64,000 nucleotides of DNA from Heyndrickxia ginsengihumi (lineage in GTDB: Bacteria; Bacillota; Bacilli; Bacillales; Bacillaceae_C), in assembly GCF_011008565.1 (NCBI RefSeq), contig NZ_JAAIWK010000004.1, positions 124,001-188,000 on the forward strand, written 5' to 3'. The notes below the pieces were generated by a model, which searched no databases, was not told where the DNA came from, and was given only the letters and a program-made list of their open reading frames with translations. This document shows positions 24,895 to 34,679 of the stretch, one piece after another (the stretch's first letter is position 1; each line of letters begins with the position of its first letter). The translations under genes were made by a program, and so were the position numbers.

Positions 24895-25641
24895 ATGAAA
24901 ATCGTTTTACCAAAACCGTTTACGTTCGAAGCAGGGAAAAGAGCTGTACTCCTTTTACATGGTTTTACAGGAAATTCTGCAGATGTCCGTATGCTCGGTA
25001 GATTTTTAGAGAAAAAAGGATATACATCACATGCACCGCATTATAAAGGACACGGTGTACCACCTGAGGAGCTCGTCTCAACTGGTCCAAAAGATTGGTG
25101 GCAAGATGTTTTGAACGGATATGAGCATTTAAAAAGTAGAGGCTACAAAGAAATTGCTGTCGCTGGTTTGTCATTAGGTGGGGTATTTTCCTTGAAATTG
25201 GGTTACACTTTACCTGTAAAGGGAATAATACCAATGTGTGCGCCAATGTATATTAAAAGCGAAGAAACAATGTATGAGGGTGTCATTCAATATGCTCGGC
25301 AATTTAAGAAGTACGAAGGAAAAAGCGAGGAGCAAATTGAAAAAGAAATAGAAGAGTTTAAAAGGACACCGATGAATACGCTGCAGACCCTGCAACAATT
25401 AATTGCGGACGTACGGGCACATGTTGATTTAATTTATGCACCTACTTTTGTTGTACAAGCAAGAAATGACCATATGATAAATACAGAGAGCGCTAATATT
25501 ATTTATAATGAAGTTGAATCAGTACAAAAGCAAATTAAATGGTATGAACAATCAGGCCATGTTATTACACTCGATCAAGAAAAAGAACAGCTTCATGAAG
25601 ATGTTTATGAATTTCTTGAATCACTAGATTGGACAGTTTAA
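24895..25641 (+). CDS. est: carboxylesterase (Est30 type)
   Basis: 248-residue alpha/beta hydrolase. The nucleophile elbow is GLSLGG (Ser93), the oxyanion region is LLHGFTGN, the acid is in QARNDHMI and the His in QSGHVITLD. Homologues hydrolyse short and medium acyl esters. It ends 28 bases before rnr, so the two are likely co-transcribed. In B. subtilis the same gene is called yvaK. Confidence 0.93.
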   Translation: MKIVLPKPFTFEAGKRAVLLLHGFTGNSADVRMLGRFLEKKGYTSHAPHYKGHGVPPEELVSTGPKDWWQDVLNGYEHLKSRGYKEIAVAGLSLGGVFSLKLGYTLPVKGIIPMCAPMYIKSEETMYEGVIQYARQFKKYEGKSEEQIEKEIEEFKRTPMNTLQTLQQLIADVRAHVDLIYAPTFVVQARNDHMINTESANIIYNEVESVQKQIKWYEQSGHVITLDQEKEQLHEDVYEFLESLDWTV

Positions 25642-25669
25642 TCACTCCCGATAAAAGGAGGGAATTTTG

Positions 25670-27955
25670 ATGGAGCAAGAATTAATAGAACAAATATTAT
25701 CTTATATGAAAGAAGAAAGTTATAAGCCTTTGACTGTTCAAGAATTGGAACAGGCGATGAATATTACTTCTTCTGCAGACTTTAAAGATTTTGTAAAAGC
25801 GCTCGTGCATATGGAAGAAAAGGGACTTGTTGTTAGAACACGAAGCAATCGTTACGGTTTACCTGAAAAAATGAACTTAGTTCGTGGTAAATTTATTGGT
25901 CATCCAAAAGGATTTGCATTTGTTTCGCCAGATGAGCAGGGGCTTGATGATATTTTCATCCCGCCACATGAAACGAATAATGCGCTAAATGGAGACACTG
26001 TTATCGTTCGTGTTTCGAGAAAAAGCTCGGGGCAAAGACAAGAAGGGACCATTGTCCGAATACTTGAACGCGGCCAGCAGGAGATTGTTGGAACGTATGT
26101 CGAAAGTAAACATTTTGGCTTCGTTATTCCGGATGATAAAAAATTTGGCAGTGATATTTTTATTCCGAAAAGTGCCAATGGTGGAGCTGTAGAAGGGCAT
26201 AAAGTAATTGTGCACCTTACCTCGTATCCAGAAGGTACAAAAAGTGCCGAAGGAGAAGTTATTCAAATATTAGGGCATAAAAATGATCCTGGTGTTGATA
26301 TTTTATCGATTATTTATAAACATGGATTGCCACAAGCTTTTCCTGAAGAGGTACTTGAACAGGCAAATGCTGTTCCGGAAGAAATTGATGAAAATGAAAT
26401 TGGTAATCGCCGCGACTTAAGAGATCAAGTAATTGTAACCATTGATGGAGCAGATGCAAAAGATTTGGACGATGCTGTAACCGTGCAAAAACTAGCAAAT
26501 GGAAACTATAAATTAGGTGTCCATATCGCTGATGTCAGCCATTATGTTCAGGAAGGATCGCCGATTGATCGTGAAGCATTTGAACGAGGTACAAGTGTTT
26601 ATTTAGTAGACCGTGTTATTCCAATGATTCCACATCGGTTATCAAATGGAATTTGTTCACTTAATCCGAAGGTAAATCGTTTTACACTTTCATGTGAAAT
26701 GGAAATTGACGAAACCGGTACTGTAGTGAAACATGAAATTTTTGAAAGTATAATCAAAACGACAGAGCGAATGACCTATGCAGATGTTAATAAAATTTTG
26801 GTTGATCATGATCAAGAAACGATGCAAAGGTATGAATCACTTGTCCCAATGTTTAAAACAATGGCAGAGCTTGCTGAAGTTTTACGGCATAAAAGAATGA
26901 GCCGCGGGGCAATTGATTTTGATTTTAAGGAAGCAAAAGTGCTTGTAAATGAAGAAGGAAAGCCGACAGATGTCGTGATTCGTGAGCGTTCTGTTGCTGA
27001 AAAATTAATCGAAGAATTCATGCTGGCAGCAAATGAAACAGTCGCAGAGCATTTTTATTGGCTCGATGTTCCGTTTATGTATCGAATTCACGAAGATCCA
27101 AAGGAAGATAAACTGCAACGATTTTTTGAATTTATTACAAATTTCGGGCTAATTGTTCGTGGTACAGCTAACTCAGTTCACCCACGTGCCTTACAAGATA
27201 TTTTAGATAAGGTAGCAGGTCAGCCAGAAGAAATGGTTGTTTCAACTGTGATGTTGCGCTCTATGCAACAAGCAAAATATAATCCTGATTGTATTGGACA
27301 CTTTGGTTTATCTACAAAGTTTTATACACATTTTACGTCGCCAATTCGCCGTTATCCTGATTTAATCGTACATCGTTTAATTCGTACGTATTTAATTGAA
27401 GGCAAACTTGATGAACATACGAAGGAAAAATGGAATGCAAGCTTACAAGAAATCGCTGACCATGCATCAAAAATGGAACGTAGAGCAGTTGATGCGGAAC
27501 GTGATACTGATGAGCTGAAAAAGGCTGAATTTATGGAAGACAAAATTGGTGAAGTCTATGATGGCATCATTAGTTCTGTTACGAATTTCGGTATGTTTGT
27601 TGAACTGCCAAATACGATTGAAGGTCTTGTCCATGTCAGCTATATGACGGATGACTATTATCATTTTAATGACCGTCAATTTGCAATGATTGGTGAAAAA
27701 ACTGGAAATGTTTTTCGTATTGGTGATGAAATTACGATCCGTGTCGTCAATGTGAACAAAGAAGAACGCAATATTGACTTTGAAATTGTCGGAATGAAAA
27801 ATAATCAAAAGAAAGCACCGCAAGATCGGCCGAAAAAAATTGTCAAAGTAAGATCAGCAAAGGGCGATAAAAAAGACAAGCGGGAACATAAAGAAGAGTG
27901 GTCAACAAGACCGCCGAAAAAGAAAAATAAAAAAAGAAAAGCAAAACGTAAATAA
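25670..27955 (+). CDS. rnr: ribonuclease R
   Basis: 761-residue 3'-to-5' exoribonuclease for structured RNA. Order: N-terminal winged helix (about 1-65), two cold-shock domains ([26 protein letters not shown]), the RNB catalytic domain with [12 protein letters not shown], an S1 domain ([20 protein letters not shown]) and a Lys/Arg-rich tail. ATG 25670 follows AAAGGAGGG; a TTG just before it is not needed. RNase R, SmpB and tmRNA act together in trans-translation and decay of non-stop mRNA, and all three are adjacent here. Confidence 0.97.
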   Translation: MEQELIEQILSYMKEESYKPLTVQELEQAMNITSSADFKDFVKALVHMEEKGLVVRTRSNRYGLPEKMNLVRGKFIGHPKGFAFVSPDEQGLDDIFIPPHETNNALNGDTVIVRVSRKSSGQRQEGTIVRILERGQQEIVGTYVESKHFGFVIPDDKKFGSDIFIPKSANGGAVEGHKVIVHLTSYPEGTKSAEGEVIQILGHKNDPGVDILSIIYKHGLPQAFPEEVLEQANAVPEEIDENEIGNRRDLRDQVIVTIDGADAKDLDDAVTVQKLANGNYKLGVHIADVSHYVQEGSPIDREAFERGTSVYLVDRVIPMIPHRLSNGICSLNPKVNRFTLSCEMEIDETGTVVKHEIFESIIKTTERMTYADVNKILVDHDQETMQRYESLVPMFKTMAELAEVLRHKRMSRGAIDFDFKEAKVLVNEEGKPTDVVIRERSVAEKLIEEFMLAANETVAEHFYWLDVPFMYRIHEDPKEDKLQRFFEFITNFGLIVRGTANSVHPRALQDILDKVAGQPEEMVVSTVMLRSMQQAKYNPDCIGHFGLSTKFYTHFTSPIRRYPDLIVHRLIRTYLIEGKLDEHTKEKWNASLQEIADHASKMERRAVDAERDTDELKKAEFMEDKIGEVYDGIISSVTNFGMFVELPNTIEGLVHVSYMTDDYYHFNDRQFAMIGEKTGNVFRIGDEITIRVVNVNKEERNIDFEIVGMKNNQKKAPQDRPKKIVKVRSAKGDKKDKREHKEEWSTRPPKKKNKKRKAKRK

Positions 27956-27961
27956 GGGTCA

Positions 27962-28017
27962 AACACCACATACAATCTATGAGTTCGCTCTATGTTTTAG
28001 ATTTGGATTGTGGTGTT
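27962..28017 (+). other. long imperfect stem-loop between rnr and smpB
   Basis: AACACCACA-TAC-AATC pairs with GATTGTGGTGTT around a 31-base loop. There is no T run, so termination is unlikely; it may be an mRNA processing or stability element. Confidence 0.45.
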
Positions 28018-28048
28018 CGTCCCTTCGTCAATGAAAGAGGGGAAACAC

Positions 28049-28513
28049 ATGCCTAAAGGTGAAGGAAAAGTTATTGCTCAAAATAGGAAGGCTAATCATG
28101 ATTATTTTATAGAAGAAACATATGAAGCAGGGATAGTGCTTCAAGGGACTGAAATTAAATCGATTCGTGCTGGACGTGTCAATTTAAAAGATTCATTTGC
28201 CCGAATTGAAAAGGGAGAAGTGTTTTTATATAATATGCATATTAGCCCATATGAGCAAGGAAATCGTTATAATCATGATCCTTTAAGAACGAGAAAATTA
28301 CTTCTTCAACGCAAGCAAATCAATAAATTGATTGGTGAAACGAAGGAACAAGGATATTCTTTAGTTCCATTAAAAATGTATATTAAAAATGGATATGCGA
28401 AAGTTTTAATTGGACTAGCACGTGGTAAAAAGAATTATGATAAACGTGAGGATTTAAAGAAAAAAGAAGCGAAACGCGAAATTGAAAGAGCGTTTAAAGC
28501 AAAGCAATATTAA
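28049..28513 (+). CDS. smpB: SsrA-binding protein SmpB
   Basis: 154 residues; binds tmRNA and delivers it to stalled ribosomes. Conserved stretches include [41 protein letters not shown] and the basic C-terminal tail that enters the mRNA channel ([18 protein letters not shown]). The frame extends to 28010, but ATG 28049 follows AGAGGGG and gives MPKGEGK as in relatives. ssrA follows 114 bases later. Confidence 0.97.
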   Translation: MPKGEGKVIAQNRKANHDYFIEETYEAGIVLQGTEIKSIRAGRVNLKDSFARIEKGEVFLYNMHISPYEQGNRYNHDPLRTRKLLLQRKQINKLIGETKEQGYSLVPLKMYIKNGYAKVLIGLARGKKNYDKREDLKKKEAKREIERAFKAKQY

Positions 28514-28529
28514 TGGAAAAACTTAACGT

Positions 28530-28557
28530 TTGAATAATGATGTTTTCATGATATAAT
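28530..28557 (+). promoter_or_regulatory. promoter of ssrA
   Basis: TTGAAT (28530-28535) and consensus TATAAT (28552-28557) are 16 bases apart, about 70 bases before the mature tmRNA end. Confidence 0.65.
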
Positions 28558-28627
28558 AATTTATGTAACGAAGCCAGTTAATGCAATTTGCTTAAACATC
28601 TCAATCTATATTGTTCCTTTTTTATAC

Positions 28628-28989
28628 GGGGACGTTACGGATTCGACAGGGATAGTTTGAGCTTAAGTTGCGAGCCGAGGGGTCGTCCTCGTAAAAACGC
28701 AAGCCTAAATATAACTGGCAAATCTAAACAAAACCTCGCTTTAGCTGCCTAATAAGCACTAAGCGGATCCTCCCTCCATCGCCCATGTGGTAGGGTCAGG
28801 GTCTCAACTTTAGTGGGCTACGCCGGTTGTCCTCCGCCTGGGGACGATGGAAGAGATGAATCAGGCTAGCACTTCGGACGCCCGTCGATAGGCAGAAGAA
28901 GCTGCGAAACGAAAATATATCGACTACGCTCGTAGATGCTTAGGTGTCGATATTTCTGGACGTGGGTTCGACTCCCACCGTCTCCACCA
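28628..28989 (+). ncRNA. ssrA: transfer-messenger RNA
   Basis: Starts GGGGACGTTACGGATTCGAC and ends GTTCGACTCCCACCGTCTCC-ACCA, with the tRNA-Ala-like acceptor and an encoded CCA. The 362-base length is normal for Bacillus. The tag reading frame begins at the resume codon GGC (28717) and ends at double stop TAATAA. It rescues ribosomes on broken mRNA together with SmpB. Confidence 0.97.
28717..28752 (+). other. tmRNA tag-peptide reading frame
   Basis: Translation gives GKSKQNLALAA then TAA, with a second TAA following. With the tRNA-borne Ala the tag is A-GKSKQNLALAA, ending in the ALAA degron recognised by ClpXP. Confidence 0.9.
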
Positions 28990-29027
28990 AATACATAATT
29001 AACCATTTGGTGGTATACATACAAATA

Positions 29028-29072
29028 TAAAGCATAAGTTTTCCGAATGGAGAGCTTATGCTTTATTTATTA
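29028..29072 (+). terminator. Rho-independent terminator after ssrA
   Basis: AAAGCATAAG and CTTATGCTTT form a ten-base-pair stem followed by ATTTATTAT; it may work in both directions. Confidence 0.75.
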
Positions 29073-29102
29073 TATGGGGCTTTCCAAGAGTGGGAAACAA
29101 TA

Positions 29103-30173
29103 TTATTTGCTTGTTTCCCGACGTATAACAGGCGCAACCTCGGTTGCCAGTTTTTCGATATTTTCCGCCACTTTTTTAAATGGCATACCGCCTATGTCCA
29201 TTTGGGCAATAAATCGTTGATGACCGAACAGTTCATATTGGCGCATAATTTTTTCGATAATTTGCTGCGGACTTCCTACAAATAATGCAGTATCAGGTCC
29301 ACATATTTGTTCAAAATCTTCTTTAGAGATAGGGGTATTCGTTTCAGATGGCTGTTTGGAATATCCCCAATAATTTAAGTAATAAGGAAAGAATTCATCT
29401 TTTGCCTTTTGACTCGTTTCCGAAATATAGCAATGCCCTGTTACTCCGACCTTCAAGTCTTCCTGTGCATGACCAGCCTCACGAGCAGACTGATGATATA
29501 TATCGACAAGCGGTTTAAAACGGGCGGGATCTCCTCCAAGTATTGCCAGTGCTAACCCTGTTCCCAATCTTCCTGCTCTGGCAGCACTTTCTAAAGTTCC
29601 ACCAACTCCGATCCATACCGGAAGATGCTTCTGGACAGGGCGCGGTGAAATTTCTGCATCCATTAATTCTGAACGAAATTGTCCTTTCCAAGAAACTTTT
29701 TCACTTGAGTTCAGCTTCAAAAGTAAATCAATGTTTTCTTCGAATAATTGATCATAATGTTCAAAGCTATAACCAAATAAGGGGAAGCACTCTATAAAGG
29801 CCCCGCGTCCAACCATCATTTCCGCACGCCCATCTGATAGAAGATCAAGGGTAGCAAAATCTTCAAAAAGACGGACAGGATCAATTGTACTTAATACGGT
29901 CGTAGCACTTGTCAGCTTGATTTGTTTTGTTGTTTGTGCAATCGCAGACAAAACAATCGCCGGTGCAGATACGGCGTAGTCAAGACGATGATGTTCGCCG
30001 ACGCCAAACACATCTAACCCTGCCTCATCAGCCATTTTCGCTGCTTTAATGATTTCTTGAATACGTTGTTTTGTACTGACCGTTTTTCCAGTATGTGGAT
30101 CTTGTCTTACATCAGCCAATGAATATATTCCGATTTCCATACCGGCATGTTTGCCTGCGAGATCTTCCTTCAT
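29103..30173 (-). CDS. LLM-class (luciferase-like) flavin-dependent oxidoreductase
   Basis: 356 residues of the bacterial luciferase-like monooxygenase fold. Typical pieces are MADEAGLDVFGVGEHHRLDY, the flavin-binding strand LTSATTVLSTIDPVRLFEDF, and LSDGRAEMMVGRGAFIECFP near residue 110. Substrate cannot be read from sequence. The start is ATG 30173 with AGGAGGAG upstream; a later Met (MEIGIYS) is a weaker candidate. It is monocistronic and marks the start of an accessory region after the conserved ssrA block. Confidence 0.88.
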   Translation of the reverse strand: MKEDLAGKHAGMEIGIYSLADVRQDPHTGKTVSTKQRIQEIIKAAKMADEAGLDVFGVGEHHRLDYAVSAPAIVLSAIAQTTKQIKLTSATTVLSTIDPVRLFEDFATLDLLSDGRAEMMVGRGAFIECFPLFGYSFEHYDQLFEENIDLLLKLNSSEKVSWKGQFRSELMDAEISPRPVQKHLPVWIGVGGTLESAARAGRLGTGLALAILGGDPARFKPLVDIYHQSAREAGHAQEDLKVGVTGHCYISETSQKAKDEFFPYYLNYWGYSKQPSETNTPISKEDFEQICGPDTALFVGSPQQIIEKIMRQYELFGHQRFIAQMDIGGMPFKKVAENIEKLATEVAPVIRRETSK

Positions 30174-30637
30174 GTTTCTCTCCTCCTACAATTCTACAAT
30201 TAAAATATTGGTGTTTAGGGAAATTTCTCTGTTAAAGTACGGATAGGACTTCCAATAAAGTAATTTCCCTACTTGTATGAAAGCTCATCATTCTTCTGTA
30301 ACTTCACCAATTATCAGTTTTACTTATAGCATATTCTTACGATCCGAATGGGTACCCAACCTAATGCAAGTATTATTTAAATAAGCATGATAGAGAACGA
30401 TTCCATTAGCGGGACAATTAAACACAGTTGAAACAATGTTTATGACTGCTTAATTCAAAAGGGATTAGAAGAATTTATAAATACTTTTGTAAGTTTACTT
30501 ATTGCTTAAAAATGAGGGTTAATATAATATGGAAGTCACATTCATATTATATTGACAGTAACTTTCATTTGTTATAAACTTTCTTTATGAATTTACCTTC
30601 AAGATATATATTTTGAAAATGGAGAGGCGGAGTAATA
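30174..30637. other. divergent intergenic region between LLM and MFS genes
   Basis: 464 AT-rich bases. The only clear structure is the palindrome at 30521-30553 beside a TTGACA box (30552-30557). A possible -10 TATAAA at 30573 is 15 bases from it, shorter than optimal. I see no gene in it. Confidence 0.5.
30521..30553. promoter_or_regulatory. inverted repeat at the MFS promoter, probable TetR operator
   Basis: AATATAATATG (30521-30531) and CATATTATATT (30543-30553) are exact complements 11 bases apart. The right arm overlaps the TTGACA box. Its position suggests control by the TetR regulator encoded after the exporter, but AT-richness makes chance symmetry possible. Confidence 0.5.
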
Positions 30638-32143
30638 ATGGGAACTAAGGAAACAAAGAAATGGTGGATATTGGGAGCATTATCATTTGCGTTATTAGCT
30701 GTTGGTCTTGATATGACCGTATTAAATGTTGCTCTTCCAACATTGGCTACTTCATTGAATGCTTCTACAAGTCAATTACAATGGTTCGCAGATTCATATA
30801 ATCTTGTGTTAGCAGCGTTGTTATTACCAGCAGGAATGCTTGGTGACCGATACGGCCGTAAAAAGATGCTGTTAATTGCTTTACTTGTCTTTGGAGCAGG
30901 ATCAATTGGTTGTGCTAATTCTGATTCTCCAGAGATGCTAATCTCTATGCGCGTATTTTTAGGGTTAGGTGCCGCATTTCTTTTGCCTTTGTCAATATCA
31001 GTTTTACCTGTTTTTTTTCATGGTGAAGAACGGTCAAGGGCGATGATGATTTGGGCAATAACGAATATGTTAGGAATACCTTTAGGACCGATTGTTGGAG
31101 GGTGGTTGTTAAAGCACTTCGAATGGGGTTCAGTATTTTGGATCAATATACCTTTTGTTGTCATTGGTCTAGTTGCAATTTCTTTCTTAATGCCAGAAAA
31201 TAGCAGCAAGATTTCTTCAAAGATTGATTATCTTGGGATATTTACATCTAGTATTGGATTAACGATGGTCACATACGCAGTTATTAGAGCAGGTGAAAAA
31301 GGTTGGAGTGATGCTAGTGTTATCATTTTATTAATTGTTGGTGTAGTGATTTTGGGAATATTTACGATATGGCAACGTTATACGAAGCATCCACTTATTG
31401 ATCTATCATTATTTCGTTCTGCTAGTTTTACTTGGGGATCAATTTTAGCTACATTAGTTTCTTTCGCGATGTTTGGTTTACTTTTTGCAATTCCTCAATT
31501 TTTTCAGGCAGTGAAAGGATATGATACATTTGGAACTGGACTTCGCCTATTACCTATGATTGCTGGCTTAATGGTTGGAGCGAAGATTTCAGATCAGTTA
31601 AGCAAGAGAATTGGGAGCAAGAATAACGTCGCAATTGGTTTTCTAGTGCTAGCGATCGGATTAGGAATTGGCGCATGGACAGATCTAGAAAGCGGCTATT
31701 GGTTCGCTGCTCTATGGATAACTATTTCAGGAATTGGTCTTGGATTATCACTGCCTAACTCAATGGACGCGGCACTTGCTGAATTGTCTGCAGAAAGAAG
31801 CGGAATTGGTTCTGCACTTATTATGGCACTTCGGCAGGTTGGAGGGACTATTGGCGTGGCGATTTTAGGTACGGTCATTAATTCAAGCTATCGTCATCAT
31901 TTAAATATGAAAGGTTTACCATCGACGGTAACGGAAAAGGTGGAGCAAAGTGTTTCTGCAGGAGTTGTGATTGCTAAACAATTAAAATTTAATAGATTAT
32001 TAGACTCTGTTCAAAAAGCATTTATTCATGGAATGGATATGATGTTAATTGGATGTTCAGGCATCGCTATAATCGGTTGTCTGCTTGCTTTTTTATTCTT
32101 GCCCCATAAACAACATGGTGCAAAGAAGGCAAACAAAGCTTGA
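30638..32143 (+). CDS. DHA2-family MFS drug exporter
   Basis: 501 residues with about 14 membrane helices, as in QacA/EmrB/LfrA exporters. Helix 1 has the DHA2 motif LDMTVLNVALPTL, motif A is GDRYGRKKML between helices 2 and 3, and motif C-like Gly/Pro patterns (GIPLGPIVGGWLL) are in helix 5. Proton-driven export of cationic drugs or dyes is the family role; the substrate here is unknown. GGAGAGGCGG precedes ATG 30638. A TetR gene follows 92 bases later on the same strand. Confidence 0.9.
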   Translation: MGTKETKKWWILGALSFALLAVGLDMTVLNVALPTLATSLNASTSQLQWFADSYNLVLAALLLPAGMLGDRYGRKKMLLIALLVFGAGSIGCANSDSPEMLISMRVFLGLGAAFLLPLSISVLPVFFHGEERSRAMMIWAITNMLGIPLGPIVGGWLLKHFEWGSVFWINIPFVVIGLVAISFLMPENSSKISSKIDYLGIFTSSIGLTMVTYAVIRAGEKGWSDASVIILLIVGVVILGIFTIWQRYTKHPLIDLSLFRSASFTWGSILATLVSFAMFGLLFAIPQFFQAVKGYDTFGTGLRLLPMIAGLMVGAKISDQLSKRIGSKNNVAIGFLVLAIGLGIGAWTDLESGYWFAALWITISGIGLGLSLPNSMDAALAELSAERSGIGSALIMALRQVGGTIGVAILGTVINSSYRHHLNMKGLPSTVTEKVEQSVSAGVVIAKQLKFNRLLDSVQKAFIHGMDMMLIGCSGIAIIGCLLAFLFLPHKQHGAKKANKA

Positions 32144-32235
32144 TCAAATATTGTGCCTCCCAGCATAAAATTGTAAACTAGATAGTATCGGATACTTATT
32201 GAAAATGGGTACAATTGTATGGCGGGGGTGAAAAC

Positions 32236-32835
32236 TTGTCTATCGAAAATCAGCAAAAACCGAGTCTGCGTGAACGAAAAAAGGCGAAGACAAGGGCAAT
32301 TATTCAGCAAAATGCATTGCGTTTATTTCGTGAAAAGGGATATACGGAGACGACAGTCGAACAGATTGCTGAAGCTTCTGAAGTTTCTTCAAGCACTTTT
32401 TTTCGGTATTTTCCAACGAAGGAATCTGTCGTGTTGGATGATGATTATGATGTAATGTTAGTTGAAGAATTCAAAAAACAGCCAAAGGAATTAAGTCCGA
32501 TTCAAGCATGCCGAGTTGCTGTAAAAGCGGTGTTTTCTAGACTTCCAGAAGAGGAAATGCAAGCAATTAAGGAGAGAGTGGAATTAACGTTAGGTGTTCC
32601 AGAATTACGTGTTGCATCTTTTACGCATTTTACAAATACAATTGAAATGATCTCGCAAATTGTTGCTGAAAGAGTTGGATGTGATTTTGAAGACCAAGCA
32701 ATTATAGTATTCTCAGGCTCGCTTGTAGGTGCAATGATGTCAGTGTGGATGTATGTCTTTAAACATCCAGAAAGCGATATTTTAGAGGCAATTGATGATG
32801 CTTTAGCATTATTAGAATCCGGATTACCTTTATAA
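32236..32835 (+). CDS. TetR-family repressor linked to the MFS exporter
   Basis: 199 residues. The N-terminal HTH is IAEASEVSSSTFFRYFPTKE within a canonical TetR domain (about residues 10-56); the rest is a helical ligand-binding domain. TTG 32236 follows GGGGGTG and gives MSIENQQKPSLRER; the in-frame TTG at 32215 has no ribosome site. A 13-base palindrome AGTATC-G-GATACT (32184-32196) lies upstream and may be an auto-regulatory site. It probably represses the exporter until the drug binds. Confidence 0.88.
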   Translation: MSIENQQKPSLRERKKAKTRAIIQQNALRLFREKGYTETTVEQIAEASEVSSSTFFRYFPTKESVVLDDDYDVMLVEEFKKQPKELSPIQACRVAVKAVFSRLPEEEMQAIKERVELTLGVPELRVASFTHFTNTIEMISQIVAERVGCDFEDQAIIVFSGSLVGAMMSVWMYVFKHPESDILEAIDDALALLESGLPL

Positions 32836-32846
32836 ATAGTTGAAAT

Positions 32847-32893
32847 GCCGAATAGGTGATAATCGATAAATATCACTTATTCGGCTTTTTTAT
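32847..32893 (+). terminator. Rho-independent terminator after the TetR gene
   Basis: GCCGAATAGGTGATA and TATCACTTATTCGGC pair almost fully, followed by seven T. Confidence 0.9.
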
Positions 32894-32995
32894 TAGGATA
32901 AGTATGCTAAAAGTGAGTAATTTCTACACTCATTTGTTGCAAACTCTATGAGGCTTACAAACTGAGTCTCAAACGACATCAGCTGTCCTATTTTC

Positions 32996-34456
32996 TCATT
33001 CCTTGTTATCTAGTTGGAGAAACTGGCGGACGTGCTTGATTTCGTCTTCCCGATTATAAATTGAGTATAGTTTACTGGCTAATCTTACGGGGTCTCCAAA
33101 GAAAAAGCGCTCGTATAAAGCTTGCCGTGTACCGAACGCACTCATTGAAGTATCCCAGGCGAGTCGAAAGATTTTTACACGATTTTCGGCATTTTCCGCT
33201 GCCCCTTGTAAATAAATATCGAGATCACTTCTTAAAGGTGAGGAAAAATCATTTTCGGTTGGTATGGCAACAAGCCCGCTAGCACCAATTTGCTGAAGAA
33301 CTTCCATGCAGCGTCCATACAGTTTCGGAAATAAATTGGTGGCAACATCTAATTGTGTAGAGTTTGGCACCATTGTTCCCCACTTATCGATTGTTGCCTG
33401 TAACTCTGAAGTTAATAGAAGCGCTTTTAATGACTCTAAACCAATAATGATATCGCTCACTTTTTCATGTATATGTTGGTACTCTCCAACATTGATCGTA
33501 CTAATCAAAACTTGTGTCAACCCAAGAATAAATTCAATTTTTATAATGCGACGGGAAAGGACTTGATGTGCAGTTAATGGGTTGTAGCTGCTCTCATTGT
33601 AAATTTTATAAGCAATTTCTGAGTTTTTATAAAAGAAAACTCTTTCCCAAGGAACTGTCACATGATCAAACACAACAACCGTGTCCACCTCGTCAAAACG
33701 TGATCCAAGTGGATGATCAAATGAAGATGGCCGATATCGGAATGATTCACGGCTAATAAACTTTAGTCCAGGGGTGTTGCTTGGAATCGAGAAGCCATAT
33801 GCATGTTTTTCGTTAAAGGCTCCAGAAGGGGCAGGAAAAACTAAAATTTCGTCAGTAATACCGCCCTGGGTTGCTAATAAGCGTGCTCCTTGTATGACAA
33901 TTCCATCACTATTTTCTTCCATTGTTTGTGCAGCAATAATTTGATCTTTGTCTTCATCAAAAAATGATTGTAATACTGCTCTATTTTTTTGCGGATTAAT
34001 AAATGTATGAGTAAAGCACCAATCATTTTCCTTCGCATCTTCAAACAGCTGCTGCATATTTTTCGTAAATCTTTTCTCTTGTTCTGATAAAATGTCTGAG
34101 GCAGTAGCAAAAGTCATTAGCACCGTATTCATATAATCGGGAGATCTTCCCATCATTCCGGCACTTACTTTTGCCCACTCTTGTGTCATCAGCCTTCGTT
34201 TTTCTAAATCTTCTTTTGTTTTAGGTTCCAAAAATGATGTACCTATTTTATTTCCCGTTGTGCCAGATGTAAATGTCATTAGATCAGATTTTGTTGGGTC
34301 ACATTGTAAATCATATAACTTAGCTTGGCTATTGATAATTCCTTCAAACGCAGGATGTTCAGAAATTTTTCCTTTAATTTTTTCCCCGTCCATCCATAAA
34401 TCAGTTTGCAAAGCATTAATTCTTTCAATATATTCTTTTCCTGAAATAATAGGCAT
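32996..34456 (-). CDS. HpaB-family flavin-dependent aromatic hydroxylase
   Basis: 486 residues of the 4-hydroxyphenylacetate 3-monooxygenase oxygenase family, with the acyl-CoA-dehydrogenase-like fold: SFLEPKTKEDLEKRR near the N-terminus, GIVIQGARLLATQGG in the centre and RVFFYKNSEIAYKIYNES before the helical C-terminal half. It uses FADH2 made by a separate HpaC reductase, which is not encoded in this window. I chose ATG 34456 (MPIISGKEYIERI); the longer frame adds MSKRMVRK without a ribosome site. It is monocistronic. Substrate is not known. Confidence 0.85.
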   Translation of the reverse strand: MPIISGKEYIERINALQTDLWMDGEKIKGKISEHPAFEGIINSQAKLYDLQCDPTKSDLMTFTSGTTGNKIGTSFLEPKTKEDLEKRRLMTQEWAKVSAGMMGRSPDYMNTVLMTFATASDILSEQEKRFTKNMQQLFEDAKENDWCFTHTFINPQKNRAVLQSFFDEDKDQIIAAQTMEENSDGIVIQGARLLATQGGITDEILVFPAPSGAFNEKHAYGFSIPSNTPGLKFISRESFRYRPSSFDHPLGSRFDEVDTVVVFDHVTVPWERVFFYKNSEIAYKIYNESSYNPLTAHQVLSRRIIKIEFILGLTQVLISTINVGEYQHIHEKVSDIIIGLESLKALLLTSELQATIDKWGTMVPNSTQLDVATNLFPKLYGRCMEVLQQIGASGLVAIPTENDFSSPLRSDLDIYLQGAAENAENRVKIFRLAWDTSMSAFGTRQALYERFFFGDPVRLASKLYSIYNREDEIKHVRQFLQLDNKE

Positions 34457-34613
34457 TTTCCTCACCATCCTTTTGCTCAATATGTATGTTATTCGGGGAC
34501 GAATAAAGTGGTGAGAAAAGGTTTCATTATCGACTAAAAAAGCTCTCCTTTTAAAAAAGAGTCGGAAACTTATTTAACATTCACATTGAAATCTGCAATA
34601 TGAAAAAAATCAT

Positions 34614-34640
34614 ATGAACTTCTCCTATTAGTTGTCCGTC
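34614..34640 (+). promoter_or_regulatory. ECF-sigma-like promoter motif upstream of the envelope cluster
   Basis: ATGAAC (34614-34619) and CGTC (34637-34640) are 17 bases apart, about 40 bases before the first glycosyltransferase gene. AAC/CGTC is the usual ECF pattern. The same ATGAACTT ... YGTC-TTTT arrangement with identical 17-base spacing recurs at 38537. Confidence 0.5.
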
Positions 34641-34679
34641 CTTTTACATGAATGCTTTACTTCCTATGGAGGAGAATAA

